In this document: positions 1-6,073 of the stretch, piece by piece
How the letters are laid out: the number at the start of each line of letters is the position of its first letter
Position numbering within the stretch: the first letter of the stretch is position 1
NCBI GenBank assembly: GCA_017528675.1
Contig: JAFXOO010000278.1
Coordinates: 1 to 7,624, forward strand
Origin: Oscillospiraceae bacterium
GTDB lineage: Bacteria; Bacillota; Clostridia; Oscillospirales; Ruminococcaceae
DNA: 7,624 bases
Direction: 5' to 3'
Program-made: the position numbers and the translations under genes
Notes under the pieces: generated by a model
Seen by the model: the letters and a program-made list of their open reading frames with translations, nothing else
Told to the model about the DNA's origin: nothing
Database searches by the model: none

Positions 1-134
1 AAGGCCACTGCGATTGATCTTGGTCCAGTATAGGCCTCCTTGGTGATGATCGCAGACGGATAGGCTCGCCTAATCCCAAATATCATTCTGATCCTCATGA
101 TCATGAGATCACATGGGAAAGAGGATTTCCGCAT

Positions 135-467
135 TTGGGTTCACCTATCAATTACAGGGATGGAATTGTTCCGGAGTTTAAAAACTTTGTTATTTCAACG
201 GAAGAGGTGCGTAAAGCTATGCCTGACTTTCAATTTGAATCCATTTCAGAGATGAAGCAAAGCATCCTCTGGGGCGGTGAGGTATGCTTTGCGTATCAAG
301 GAAGTGACTATGGCATTTTCCGGGCAAAAAATAAGATCATACTGAATTGCGGTGAAATGGATGAGTGGACTTTTGAAAATGTGGATGCACTTTTAAATCA
401 TCCGCTGAACGGTGAGCTTTTGAAGGATGTGCTGATGAAAGCCGAAATCACCTGGCGGAATATCTGA
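135..467 (+). CDS. Orphan C-terminal module 1 (hypothetical, 5' incomplete)
   Basis: Not a named family to me. The frame from the TTG at 135 gives 110 residues, but similarity to the second module begins further upstream: the same frame is open from 18 and encodes a PHDHEITW stretch at about 93-116 that matches PHDHIITW in the second module. No ATG, GTG or TTG lies in frame before 135, so the module is probably a 5'-truncated or displaced C-terminal end, not a complete gene. The domain from about FESISEMKQS to LLKDVLMKAE is clearly homologous to the end of the next module. An ATG at 219 with GAGG at 204-207 could start a stand-alone protein of 83 residues. The last nine residues (KAEITWRNI) are encoded inside the 103-bp repeated segment. 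By analogy, such tandem partial modules resemble the orphan tips of polymorphic (Rhs-type) toxins; this is inference and no catalytic motif is proven. Confidence 0.55.
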   Translation: MGSPINYRDGIVPEFKNFVISTEEVRKAMPDFQFESISEMKQSILWGGEVCFAYQGSDYGIFRAKNKIILNCGEMDEWTFENVDALLNHPLNGELLKDVLMKAEITWRNI

Positions 468-538
468 ACTCCGAAAAAACACAAACCCCCGGTCCAGTTG
501 CCTGTACCGGGGTTCTTTGTGTTGGGTTACCAAAAATG
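436..538 (+). repeat. 103-bp direct repeat, copy 1
   Basis: Matches 1496-1598 with four differences (486, 494, 521 and 525). It covers the last codons of module 1, its stop codon, the terminator hairpin and a short tail ending in CCAAAAATG. Together with copy 2 it flanks the MITE and module 2. Confidence 0.9.
481..520 (+). terminator. Intrinsic terminator after module 1
   Basis: Hairpin of CCCCGGTCCAG and CTGTACCGGGG around a TTGC loop, followed by TTCTTTGT. One C-T mismatch at 494 interrupts the stem; the copy at 1541-1580 pairs perfectly. It begins 14 nt after the stop codon of module 1. Confidence 0.75.
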
Positions 539-1498
539 TTATCACATTTCATTTTGGGCAACACCGCACAGAGCTGGTGGTGCAGATGCGCAGTCAGATT
601 TTTCGTCAGATTGTATAGAAATGACGCCGCTTGGCTGGCGCCCAGCAAGGAATTTCTGTGCAAGATGACGGAAAAGATGCAAGCAGATGTGCCGCCAAGC
701 CGCCAGGCGGGCTTTGTGCGGTATTGCCCTAAGTTCCTGGAAGCACATGGAGGACGATGTTGTTCCGGCAGAGAGCATCAAGCATACCATGGCATCTTGA
801 CTTTGGCAGAAAAGCGTGATATAATTACAAAAAACGGTTATGTCTGCAAGGGCGGGGGAAGTGCAGGAGGCGGAAAATGGATCCCCAAAAACGAGGACGC
901 CGAAAGATTTAAGGGACAACCAAATACGATTAAAGTAACAAGAGACAAACACGGTGTTAAACGTGAAACGGTGATAGGGAAAAGTGGACTTGCAATTCGT
1001 GAAAGACATCATACGAACCATAATAGACCAGACAAGCATTCAGAACCACATGATCACATAATCACTTGGGATAATTTGGATGAACATCCGGAGCCCGGCC
1101 CGCCGATCAACTATAGCGAAGATGCAATACCTGATCTGCATGATTTTCTGGAGTTTGAACTGATCGAACCAAACTTGATCGAGTTACTTGATAATGGAGG
1201 GAAAAGATCTATGCAATCATTCGTTGATTCAAAGCAATATGAGGATGGCGACCGATTCACATCCATCAGCGACTTCAAGTGGTCGATCCACTGCGGCGCT
1301 GAGATCGAATTTGATTATCATGGACAGCTTTACACGATCGTTCGTCCGGAGGGACATATCAATATTGCAAAGGCCTTTCGTCCGGATACGGAGCTTGAAA
1401 GCGATGATGTCGAAGATATCCTGAACTACAGGATGGATGACGGTAAAATGCTGCGTGAGGTTCTCACAGAAGTCACAGACGTTATCAGAACTGTCTGA
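536..1498 (+). CDS. Orphan C-terminal module 2 fused to a MITE (hypothetical)
   Basis: Open for 320 codons, but the protein is a composite. Codons 7-65 are MITE sequence, so the ATG at 536 is unlikely to be the ancestral start. After the MITE come a Gly-rich linker (GGGSAGGGKWIPK, about residues 106-118), a His-rich segment at about 156-178 (RHHTNHNRPDKHSEPHDH, then IITW), and a C-terminal domain from about residue 226 (FTSISDFKWS to MLREVLTEV) homologous to module 1. No ATG, GTG or TTG lies between the Gly-rich linker and Met226. The ATG at 1211 is preceded by GGAGGG (1196-1201) and would give a 95-residue protein, so the C-terminal domain may be made separately. The linker plus His-rich layout resembles C-terminal ends of polymorphic toxins as I remember them; toxin activity is not shown. 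The stop codon is the first triplet of the downstream direct repeat. Confidence 0.55.
   Translation: MLSHFILGNTAQSWWCRCAVRFFVRLYRNDAAWLAPSKEFLCKMTEKMQADVPPSRQAGFVRYCPKFLEAHGGRCCSGREHQAYHGILTLAEKRDIITKNGYVCKGGGSAGGGKWIPKNEDAERFKGQPNTIKVTRDKHGVKRETVIGKSGLAIRERHHTNHNRPDKHSEPHDHIITWDNLDEHPEPGPPINYSEDAIPDLHDFLEFELIEPNLIELLDNGGKRSMQSFVDSKQYEDGDRFTSISDFKWSIHCGAEIEFDYHGQLYTIVRPEGHINIAKAFRPDTELESDDVEDILNYRMDDGKMLREVLTEVTDVIRTV
553..732 (+). mobile_element. MITE-like element, copy A (180 bp)
   Basis: Terminal inverted repeats GGGCAACACCGCACA (556-570) and TGTGCGGTATTGCCC (715-729) differ at one position. The 172-bp core 557-728 matches the reverse complement of 4526-4697 with five mismatches and no indels. 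The ends here are TTTG and CTAA where copy B has TTAA on both sides, so a clean target duplication is not preserved. It is too short for a transposase and is presumably moved in trans. It lies inside the reading frame of module 2 and contributes about 59 codons. Confidence 0.85.
797..825 (+). promoter_or_regulatory. Promoter inside the module 2 frame
   Basis: TTGACT (797-802), a 17-nt spacer, then TATAAT (820-825) with TG two bases before the -10. Transcription would begin near 832, between the MITE and the Gly-rich linker. That fits translation from the internal start at 1211 better than from 536. Confidence 0.55.
1196..1213 (+). promoter_or_regulatory. Internal ribosome binding site and ATG in module 2
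   Basis: GGAGGG at 1196-1201, nine bases, then ATG at 1211 in frame with the long ORF. It would start a 95-residue protein consisting of the conserved C-terminal domain. Module 1 has a comparable arrangement (GAGG at 204-207, ATG at 219) at the equivalent place just before its F-E-S-I-S motif. Confidence 0.5.
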
Positions 1499-1598
1499 AA
1501 GCCGAAATCACCTGGCGGAATATCTGAACTCCGAAAAAACACAAAGCCCCGGTACAGTTGCCTGTACCGGGGTTCTTTGTCTTGTGTTACCAAAAATG
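1496..1598 (+). repeat. 103-bp direct repeat, copy 2
   Basis: Second copy of 436-538. Its first triplet is the TGA stop of module 2. The next bases, 1499-1527, are the same ones that encode the C-terminal residues of module 1, but here they are untranslated: a coding scar left downstream of a stop codon. Confidence 0.9.
1541..1580 (+). terminator. Intrinsic terminator after module 2
   Basis: Perfect 11-bp stem CCCCGGTACAG / CTGTACCGGGG with a TTGC loop, followed by TTCTTTGT. An outer ACAAAG / CTTTGT pairing extends it. It starts 42 nt after the module 2 stop and separates it from the convergent antitoxin gene. Confidence 0.85.
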
Positions 1599-1684
1599 AT
1601 ATTGGCTTAGACACGTGGGTTTGACCTTCACCCATTATTTTGAAGACAGGGCGTAAGACTTTCGTATTAGGCTAATTAGCAGTA

Positions 1685-2746
1685 TTACGCTTCTTGCATC
1701 GTATATTTGGTTTTCAAGTTGTTAAACCAGCTAAATTCGATCTCACCCTGTTTCTGTAACCTTCCTACCACAATTCCGGGATCAACCCCCACCTTTTTGG
1801 AAAACTGCACAATTGCTCGCTCCGTGTATCTATCATGATACTTTTCGGTAAAAGCAGTATAATCCGACATTGGAATCAGTTGATCTCTTGCGAACGCATC
1901 AGCAGCTCTTTCTTCTTCACTCGTTGTGGCTCTGTCATTAAAAATATGCCCTAATATGACATGACCAAGCTCGTGGAACAAGCTGAACCAAAACTTATCT
2001 GCATCTTTTCCTCGAACAGTTAAACCTACTATTATTTTTTTGTTATCCACAAAAGAAGCACCGTGTAAAAATGAGCCCCCTATGTGAGGCAAATAAACAA
2101 TAGCAATACCGCAATCTGCCAAAAGTGAAGTGAGACGGGGGCAAAAGTCGGAAGGCAAATCTACTGTCATCTCACGTATCTCCGGCAGTATTTGCTCCAA
2201 CTTCTGAACATCAATCAAGCTTGTTTCTCTGCTTCTTGCTTCAATCTTAGCTCTTTGTGCCCACGCAAGCAAAGCATAATCGCCCTTTTCCGTTTCGGAT
2301 AAGCGACGATATGCGATTCCACTAATCCTATCATCCAAGACAAGTTTTAGAGCAGTTACCTCAAAGAACTTTCGTAAAGAAAAAACCCTCTCTACTTTCT
2401 TTTTTGTATCGTCAACCCATCCTAATTTTGACATTTCTGCATAGGGGAATTTTTTTACAATTTCAACATCTTCATCTATACGGTTTTCTTCTTCTGCTCG
2501 CTTCAACTTTTCACGATATATTGCCTCAAGATTGCTCCAATAACTCGAAGGAACACCAAGGACGAACTCCAATTTCAAGGCTACGTCAGGAGTTAGTTGA
2601 ACCTCTCCATTAATCAGCTTACTAATATGCTTTTCTGACATTTCCATACGAACAGCAAATTCTTTTTGCGTCATTCCTCTATCATCAAGCTGTTCTTTAA
2701 TCGTAACTCCCGGTGGGGTCGCTATAAAATGACGGCTCTTTACCAT
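1685..2746 (-). CDS. higA: HigA-type antitoxin fused to ImmA/IrrE (M78) metallopeptidase
   Basis: 353 residues from the ATG at 2746, chosen over a TTG at 2761 because GGGAGGG (2759-2753) lies six bases before it. Residues about 13-70 form an XRE/HigA-type helix-turn-helix (TQKEFAVRMEMSEKHISKLI), the DNA-binding part of HigA antitoxins. Residues about 205-300 are an ImmA/IrrE zinc peptidase domain: HELGH at 258-262 supplies the metal-binding histidines and catalytic Glu, and EEERAADAFA at about 277-286 carries the downstream acidic ligand. The middle (about 80-200) is helical and unassigned. It follows higB on the same strand with an 18-19 nt gap, the usual toxin-first order of higBA. Expected role: neutralise HigB and repress the operon; the peptidase may cleave a regulator or act on the antitoxin itself, as ImmA and IrrE cleave repressors. 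The peptidase target is unknown. Confidence 0.9.
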   Translation of the reverse strand: MVKSRHFIATPPGVTIKEQLDDRGMTQKEFAVRMEMSEKHISKLINGEVQLTPDVALKLEFVLGVPSSYWSNLEAIYREKLKRAEEENRIDEDVEIVKKFPYAEMSKLGWVDDTKKKVERVFSLRKFFEVTALKLVLDDRISGIAYRRLSETEKGDYALLAWAQRAKIEARSRETSLIDVQKLEQILPEIREMTVDLPSDFCPRLTSLLADCGIAIVYLPHIGGSFLHGASFVDNKKIIVGLTVRGKDADKFWFSLFHELGHVILGHIFNDRATTSEEERAADAFARDQLIPMSDYTAFTEKYHDRYTERAIVQFSKKVGVDPGIVVGRLQKQGEIEFSWFNNLKTKYTMQEA

Positions 2747-2765
2747 AACTATCCCTCCCAAAATG

Positions 2766-3065
2766 TTAATGGTAATCTACAATTTCCAGAATCAGTGCAA
2801 CCTCAATATAACCATTCTTCTCTTGAAAAACAAGTCTATACGGGTGCACAAGATCCATTGCATATTGGCCTTTTCTATCACCCGTTAAGGCATGACATCT
2901 GCCAATATGTAACTGAACAAGCATTCCAATAGAATCGGCAGCCGCTATCTGATCTATTCGAAGCTGTATTTTCTCAGCCATTTGACAACCATATTGCTTT
3001 TCCGCAGTTCGTACATCTGTGCAGACCTTTTCAAGTTTCTTTGTTTTATACTCGATTTTAAGCAA
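2766..3065 (-). CDS. higB: HigB-type toxin (RelE/ParE-like fold)
   Basis: 99 residues from a TTG start at 3065; no ATG or GTG is in frame upstream before the TAA at 3104. The length is normal for the plasmid-maintenance killer family. Family-typical features are the N-terminal EYKTKKLEKVCTD and the C-terminal core from GRCHALTGDRKGQYAMDLVHPYRLVF to LEIVDYH. Members are usually ribosome-dependent mRNA endonucleases that halt translation; the Arg, His and Lys residues in this core are the plausible active-site set, but I have not mapped them to a structure. The AAGGAG at 3099-3094 is about 28 nt upstream, too far to serve the TTG, so translation may be weak, which would suit a toxin kept below its antitoxin. 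The gene is A/T rich compared with citrate synthase, consistent with acquired DNA. Confidence 0.88.
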   Translation of the reverse strand: MLKIEYKTKKLEKVCTDVRTAEKQYGCQMAEKIQLRIDQIAAADSIGMLVQLHIGRCHALTGDRKGQYAMDLVHPYRLVFQEKNGYIEVALILEIVDYH

Positions 3066-3105
3066 ATGATCACCACACTGTCTTTTTGTTTTTCTCCTTA
3101 TTTAT

Positions 3106-3134
3106 ATTCTAACATAGATTTTTTATTTTGTCAA
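3106..3134 (-). promoter_or_regulatory. Promoter of higBA
   Basis: On the - strand, TTGACA (3134-3129), 17-nt spacer, TAGAAT (3111-3106), with TATG just before the -10. The -35 is a perfect consensus. Transcription would begin near 3099, giving a leader of about 35 nt to the TTG start. Confidence 0.75.
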
Positions 3135-3139
3135 CTAAG

Positions 3140-3160
3140 AATTTACCTCTAAGGTAAATT
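3140..3160. promoter_or_regulatory. Candidate HigA operator palindrome
   Basis: Perfect inverted repeat AATTTACCT - CTA - AGGTAAATT, ending six bases upstream of the -35 of the higBA promoter. HigA-type antitoxins bind such palindromes to autoregulate. The position just upstream of -35 is near enough for repression by occlusion, but activation cannot be excluded. Confidence 0.6.
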
Positions 3161-3289
3161 TTATGAGATTCCGTTTTAGGATTCTTCTACTAACTCTTGG
3201 CCGGCAAAAAAGTTGATGAAAAATTGCAATATCAATTGCTCATCTGCTTGTTCAACAAAGTTGGTCAGGCTGAAATCTACGATTTCCTC

Positions 3290-4414
3290 TCAAATGTTGT
3301 TTCCAATAAATAGGACAAGTTCCTCCCGTGATTCACAATTCGGAATCCATGTCAATTTCGTATCAAAGTCATACGTCAAATAACCGAAATGGATCAACAT
3401 AGTCAACACATCATCCGCACTGCAGAACGAGGACATGTCATTCTGGAATTTCGTCGGATTGATCGGTACACGTTCTCCATCAAGCAGTTTCTTCCATTTT
3501 TCACGAAGCCCCCGAAAATTCATGCGAATACATTCACGGATCGTATCCCTAGCTTCTGCTGCGATCCCAATATGCTGCATCTTGCCGCCCAGCACCGCAT
3601 TCACGACTGCATACGGATGATAAACCGCTGAACGATCCACGCAATAGCCGCCACACCATTCTTTTATCTGCTCCGGATCACAATGGTGCTTCCGGCAAAG
3701 CTCTGTGACTTCTGCCTCAGTAAAGCCGGTAAACTCAGCAAATGGTGCCGCAAAAGTCATCGTAACCTCTGTGAACATATCCAGTGACAACTGATTCCCC
3801 AGTTTCTTGACCGGCAGAACACCTGTCAGGTAGGCAAGCGCAACATAGCTCTTGTCCTTTAACAAAACCAAAAGGAAATACAGATAGGTTTCCAACTCAT
3901 CAGAAGTAAATCGCTTTGACCTGATGATACACTCCCAGTCGTCGATGATGAACACAAACGGTCGCTTATATTGGTCGAAATGATGCTCCATGACGGTAAG
4001 CAGCGACGGATAGCGAGGCATTCTGAAATCTGGATATGCTTCTACTATTTCTTTTGTGATATCCTCACTGAGAGATTGAAGCAAATTCTGCATGGAATCC
4101 GCATTCTTCATGCAGCTTGCCATTTGAATATGAACGACATCATACCGATTCAGATGCTTTTCAAATGACGCTGCACCAGCGATCCGGAAACGGGAGAACA
4201 AATCTTTGGAATCGCATCCCCAGCTATAATAGGCGGTCAGCATATCTGCTGCCATAGACTTGCCAAAGCGATGAGGGCGGCAAAAACAGATGTATTTCTG
4301 CTCGGTGCATAAGACTTGATTTGTTTGTTCTATCATTCTCGTTTTATCCACATAGATTTCAGAATTGCCCGCTTGCCGGAAAGCATCGTTCCCGGGATTC
4401 AGATAAATGCCCAT
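3290..4414 (-). CDS. AAA-ATPase-like protein, C-terminal nuclease domain missing
   Basis: 374 residues from the ATG at 4414, preferred over the ATG at 4429 because GGAGG (4427-4423) lies eight bases before it. The protein resembles the AAA-ATPase-like family (PF09820) that usually continues into a PD-(D/E)XK nuclease domain (DUF1703): N-terminal LNPGNDAFRQ and YVDKTRMIEQ, a P-loop-like CRPHRFGKS (45-53), and a Walker B-like FVFIIDDWE (153-161). The family's GYLTY...IPN segment appears at about 344-359, after which full-length members carry some 150-200 more residues; this one stops 15 residues later. The P-loop lacks the classical GxxGxGK form, as is common in this family. The frame stays open for 37 codons after the TGA, without resembling the nuclease. 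The role is unknown; such proteins are abundant, mobile and suspected of defence or selfish functions. It has its own promoter and lies upstream of higBA on the same strand. Confidence 0.8.
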   Translation of the reverse strand: MGIYLNPGNDAFRQAGNSEIYVDKTRMIEQTNQVLCTEQKYICFCRPHRFGKSMAADMLTAYYSWGCDSKDLFSRFRIAGAASFEKHLNRYDVVHIQMASCMKNADSMQNLLQSLSEDITKEIVEAYPDFRMPRYPSLLTVMEHHFDQYKRPFVFIIDDWECIIRSKRFTSDELETYLYFLLVLLKDKSYVALAYLTGVLPVKKLGNQLSLDMFTEVTMTFAAPFAEFTGFTEAEVTELCRKHHCDPEQIKEWCGGYCVDRSAVYHPYAVVNAVLGGKMQHIGIAAEARDTIRECIRMNFRGLREKWKKLLDGERVPINPTKFQNDMSSFCSADDVLTMLIHFGYLTYDFDTKLTWIPNCESREELVLFIGNNI

Positions 4415-4442
4415 ATCCACTGCCTCCATCTGTATTTTTCAT

Positions 4443-4471
4443 ATTATACCACAGATCAGACGGATTGTAAA
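4443..4471 (-). promoter_or_regulatory. Promoter of the ATPase gene
   Basis: On the - strand, TTTACA (4471-4466), 17-nt spacer ATCCGTCTGATCTGTGG, TATAAT (4448-4443). The spacer closely matches those of the tRNA-Pro and tRNA-Thr promoters in this window. It lies about 30 bp upstream of the start codon. Confidence 0.75.
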
Positions 4472-4521
4472 GATACCTGATGTTCAGCCTCCAGACCAAC
4501 GGGATAGCTGCCCAATTACTC

Positions 4522-4701
4522 TTAAGGCAACACCGCACAAAGCCCGCCTGACGGCTTGGCGGCACATCTGCTTGCATCTTTTCCGTCATCTTGCACAGAA
4601 ATTCCTTGCAGGGCGCCAGCCCAGCGGCGTCATTTCTATACAATCTGACGAAAAATCTGACTGCGCATCTGCACCACCAGCTATGTGCGGTGTTGCCTTA
4701 A
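4522..4701 (-). mobile_element. MITE-like element, copy B (180 bp)
   Basis: Perfect 18-bp terminal inverted repeats, TTAAGGCAACACCGCACA (4522-4539) and its complement (4684-4701). TTAA at both ends may be a target duplication; a TA duplication is equally compatible. It is the inverted copy of 553-732, about 97% identical in the core, and carries no transposase. Short ORFs over it on either strand are element sequence, not genes. It ends 57 bp before the IS3 transposase start. Confidence 0.88.
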
Positions 4702-4710
4702 CATACATTT

Positions 4711-5972
4711 CAGACTGACATGCTATCATGTTGTAAAATACAATATGAGGTGCCTACTATGTCAAAACATACTCAGACGGAAATACAGGAAGCCGTGCAG
4801 CTCTATGCAGACGGCTTACCGCTCAAAGATATCCTACGGGAATATGCTATCTCAAGATCCACGTTATACCGGTGGATCCGACAGCAGCCAAACAGAACGG
4901 AAAAAGAATTCAGCCTGCAGAGTTACCGCAGACTGGAAAAAAGACTGAATCAGGCAGAGGAACAGCTCAGGTTTATCCGTGAAGCCCGCTGCTTCTCTGA
5001 AATCAACGCAGAAACCCGGTTGGCTTCCGCCGAGGAGCTCTACAGACAGGATCCCACAATCAGTATCCCGCTTCTCTGCAAAGCGATGGAAATCCCCAAA
5101 GGAACACTCTACAACCGCCTGTTTCGGGGGAAACACGGTTCTACACTAGCTTTGCAAAGAAGAAAGGAGCTGCTGCCGCTCATTGAAGCAGTCTATCATG
5201 AAAGTAATGAAACCTATGGTGCCGGAAGAATCGCTGCTGTGCTAAAAGGACAGGGCATCAACGTTTCTCAGAAGCTGGTGGCTTCGGTGATGCACGAAAA
5301 TGGGATGTTCAGCATCTGCGGAGGCGCAAAACAGCAATATCTGCAAAGCGTAAAGCAACGCAGGAATTTGCTGCAGCAGAAATTTACCGTTTCTCATCCA
5401 AACGAAGTCTGGGTCAGCGATGTGACATTTTATCGACTCAGGAAACGGAAATACTACATCTGTGTGATACTGGATCTTTATGCAAGAAAGGTGATCGCAT
5501 GGAAAATCGGCATAAAGAACAGTACGCAGCTCACAAAAAGCACCTTCAAGGCAGCATTTCTTGCTCGTGAACCACTGGAGGGGCTGCTCTTTCATTCTGA
5601 TAACGGCAGTAATTATATCTGCAAAACATTTTCCGATTATCTTAAATCCCTCGGCGTCATACAATCCTTCTCAAAAACTGGTACGCCATATGACAATTCT
5701 GTCTGTGAAGCGTTCTTTCACACATTGAAAAACGAAGAGCTCTATCGCAAAGACTATACCTCCGAACAGCACATGCGAGAGAGCATTGCCGCCTTTATGG
5801 AGTATTATAATGCCAAGCAGCTGCATTCTGTACTGCATTATGTGACACCGGATCAGTACGAAGCCGCCTATTATAGGACAAATACTCAAAGCAATAATGA
5901 GACACTTTAGTTCAAATACGGCATTTTGCAGCGTTTACAGCCAGGATTTTGATTGTTTTCGATAATTTGTCT
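4711..5972 (+). mobile_element. IS3-family insertion sequence (ends approximate)
   Basis: About 1.26 kb around a complete transposase gene, a normal size for IS3-family elements. Terminal inverted repeats are not obvious. The proposed limits rest on CATTT at both sides (4706-4710 and 5973-5977) and a weak similarity of the inner ends (AGAC...TATC on the left, AGACAAATTATC read inward from the right). The usual TG...CA ends are not clear, so the borders could be off by tens of bases. Confidence 0.4.
4759..5910 (+). CDS. IS3-family transposase, single ORF
   Basis: 383 residues from the ATG at 4759, with GAGG at 4747-4750; an upstream in-frame ATG at 4720 lacks a binding site. Residues about 5-42 form a helix-turn-helix (EIQEAVQLYADGLPLKDILR, then SRSTLYRWI), followed by a charged helical stretch (about 50-90) that may be a coiled coil. 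The rve/DDE integrase domain follows: D221 in WVSDVTF, D281 in FHSDNGSNY and E317 in NSVCEAFFHTLKNE. The spacing of 35 residues between the second D and the E is the DD(35)E signature of IS3. Many IS3 members split these parts into orfA and orfB joined by a -1 frameshift; here they are one continuous frame. It appears intact, so the element may be active. It would also be a transposase for its own ends, not obviously for the MITE ends. Confidence 0.93.
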   Translation: MSKHTQTEIQEAVQLYADGLPLKDILREYAISRSTLYRWIRQQPNRTEKEFSLQSYRRLEKRLNQAEEQLRFIREARCFSEINAETRLASAEELYRQDPTISIPLLCKAMEIPKGTLYNRLFRGKHGSTLALQRRKELLPLIEAVYHESNETYGAGRIAAVLKGQGINVSQKLVASVMHENGMFSICGGAKQQYLQSVKQRRNLLQQKFTVSHPNEVWVSDVTFYRLRKRKYYICVILDLYARKVIAWKIGIKNSTQLTKSTFKAAFLAREPLEGLLFHSDNGSNYICKTFSDYLKSLGVIQSFSKTGTPYDNSVCEAFFHTLKNEELYRKDYTSEQHMRESIAAFMEYYNAKQLHSVLHYVTPDQYEAAYYRTNTQSNNETL

Positions 5973-6027
5973 CATTTGGGCACAGGACGGAAATCGCCCA
6001 TGTAAAGGGATTTGTATAAACCAAATG

Positions 6028-6064
6028 CCCCCGCAATCGAACAAAACAGTTCGAATTACGGGGG
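6028..6064 (-). terminator. Hairpin downstream of tRNA-Thr
   Basis: Arms CCCCCGCAATCGAAC (6028-6042) and GTTCGAATTACGGGGG (6049-6064) pair with one bulged base around a six-base loop. It begins 10 bp past the CCA end of tRNA-Thr. On the - strand it is followed only by CATTTGGTTTA, a weak U-tract, so termination efficiency is uncertain. Confidence 0.6.
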
Positions 6065-6073
6065 TAGATCATA

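Noticed and set aside
747..800. Short reading frame MEDDVVPAESIKHTMAS ending at 800
   Set aside because: It could be the tail of a gene cut by the MITE, but it is too short to support.
865..912. AGGAGG followed by an ATG at 877, just downstream of a good promoter
   Set aside because: It opens only an 11-codon peptide in a different frame. The Gly-Gly codons of the linker explain the AGGAGG. A +1 shift at CCCCAAAAA would join the main frame, but nothing supports it.
1651..1690. Imperfect inverted repeat GCGTAAGACT / AGTATTACGC at the end of higA
   Set aside because: The loop is 20 bases, one mismatch is present, and no U-tract follows on either strand, so it is not a supported terminator.
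3188..3313. Short + strand frame ending SNVVSNK
   Set aside because: Open for about 40 codons and protein-like, but without a recognisable start, binding site or family; it overlaps the ATPase 3' end.
4359..4643. - strand ORF of 94 codons over the MITE and ATPase gene start
   Set aside because: Its N-terminal part is MITE sequence, the same peptide as in the other copy, and the rest overlaps the ATPase promoter region.
4715..4744. CTGACA-18-TACAAT as a transposase promoter
   Set aside because: Transcription would begin about at the ribosome binding site (4747-4750), leaving no usable leader.
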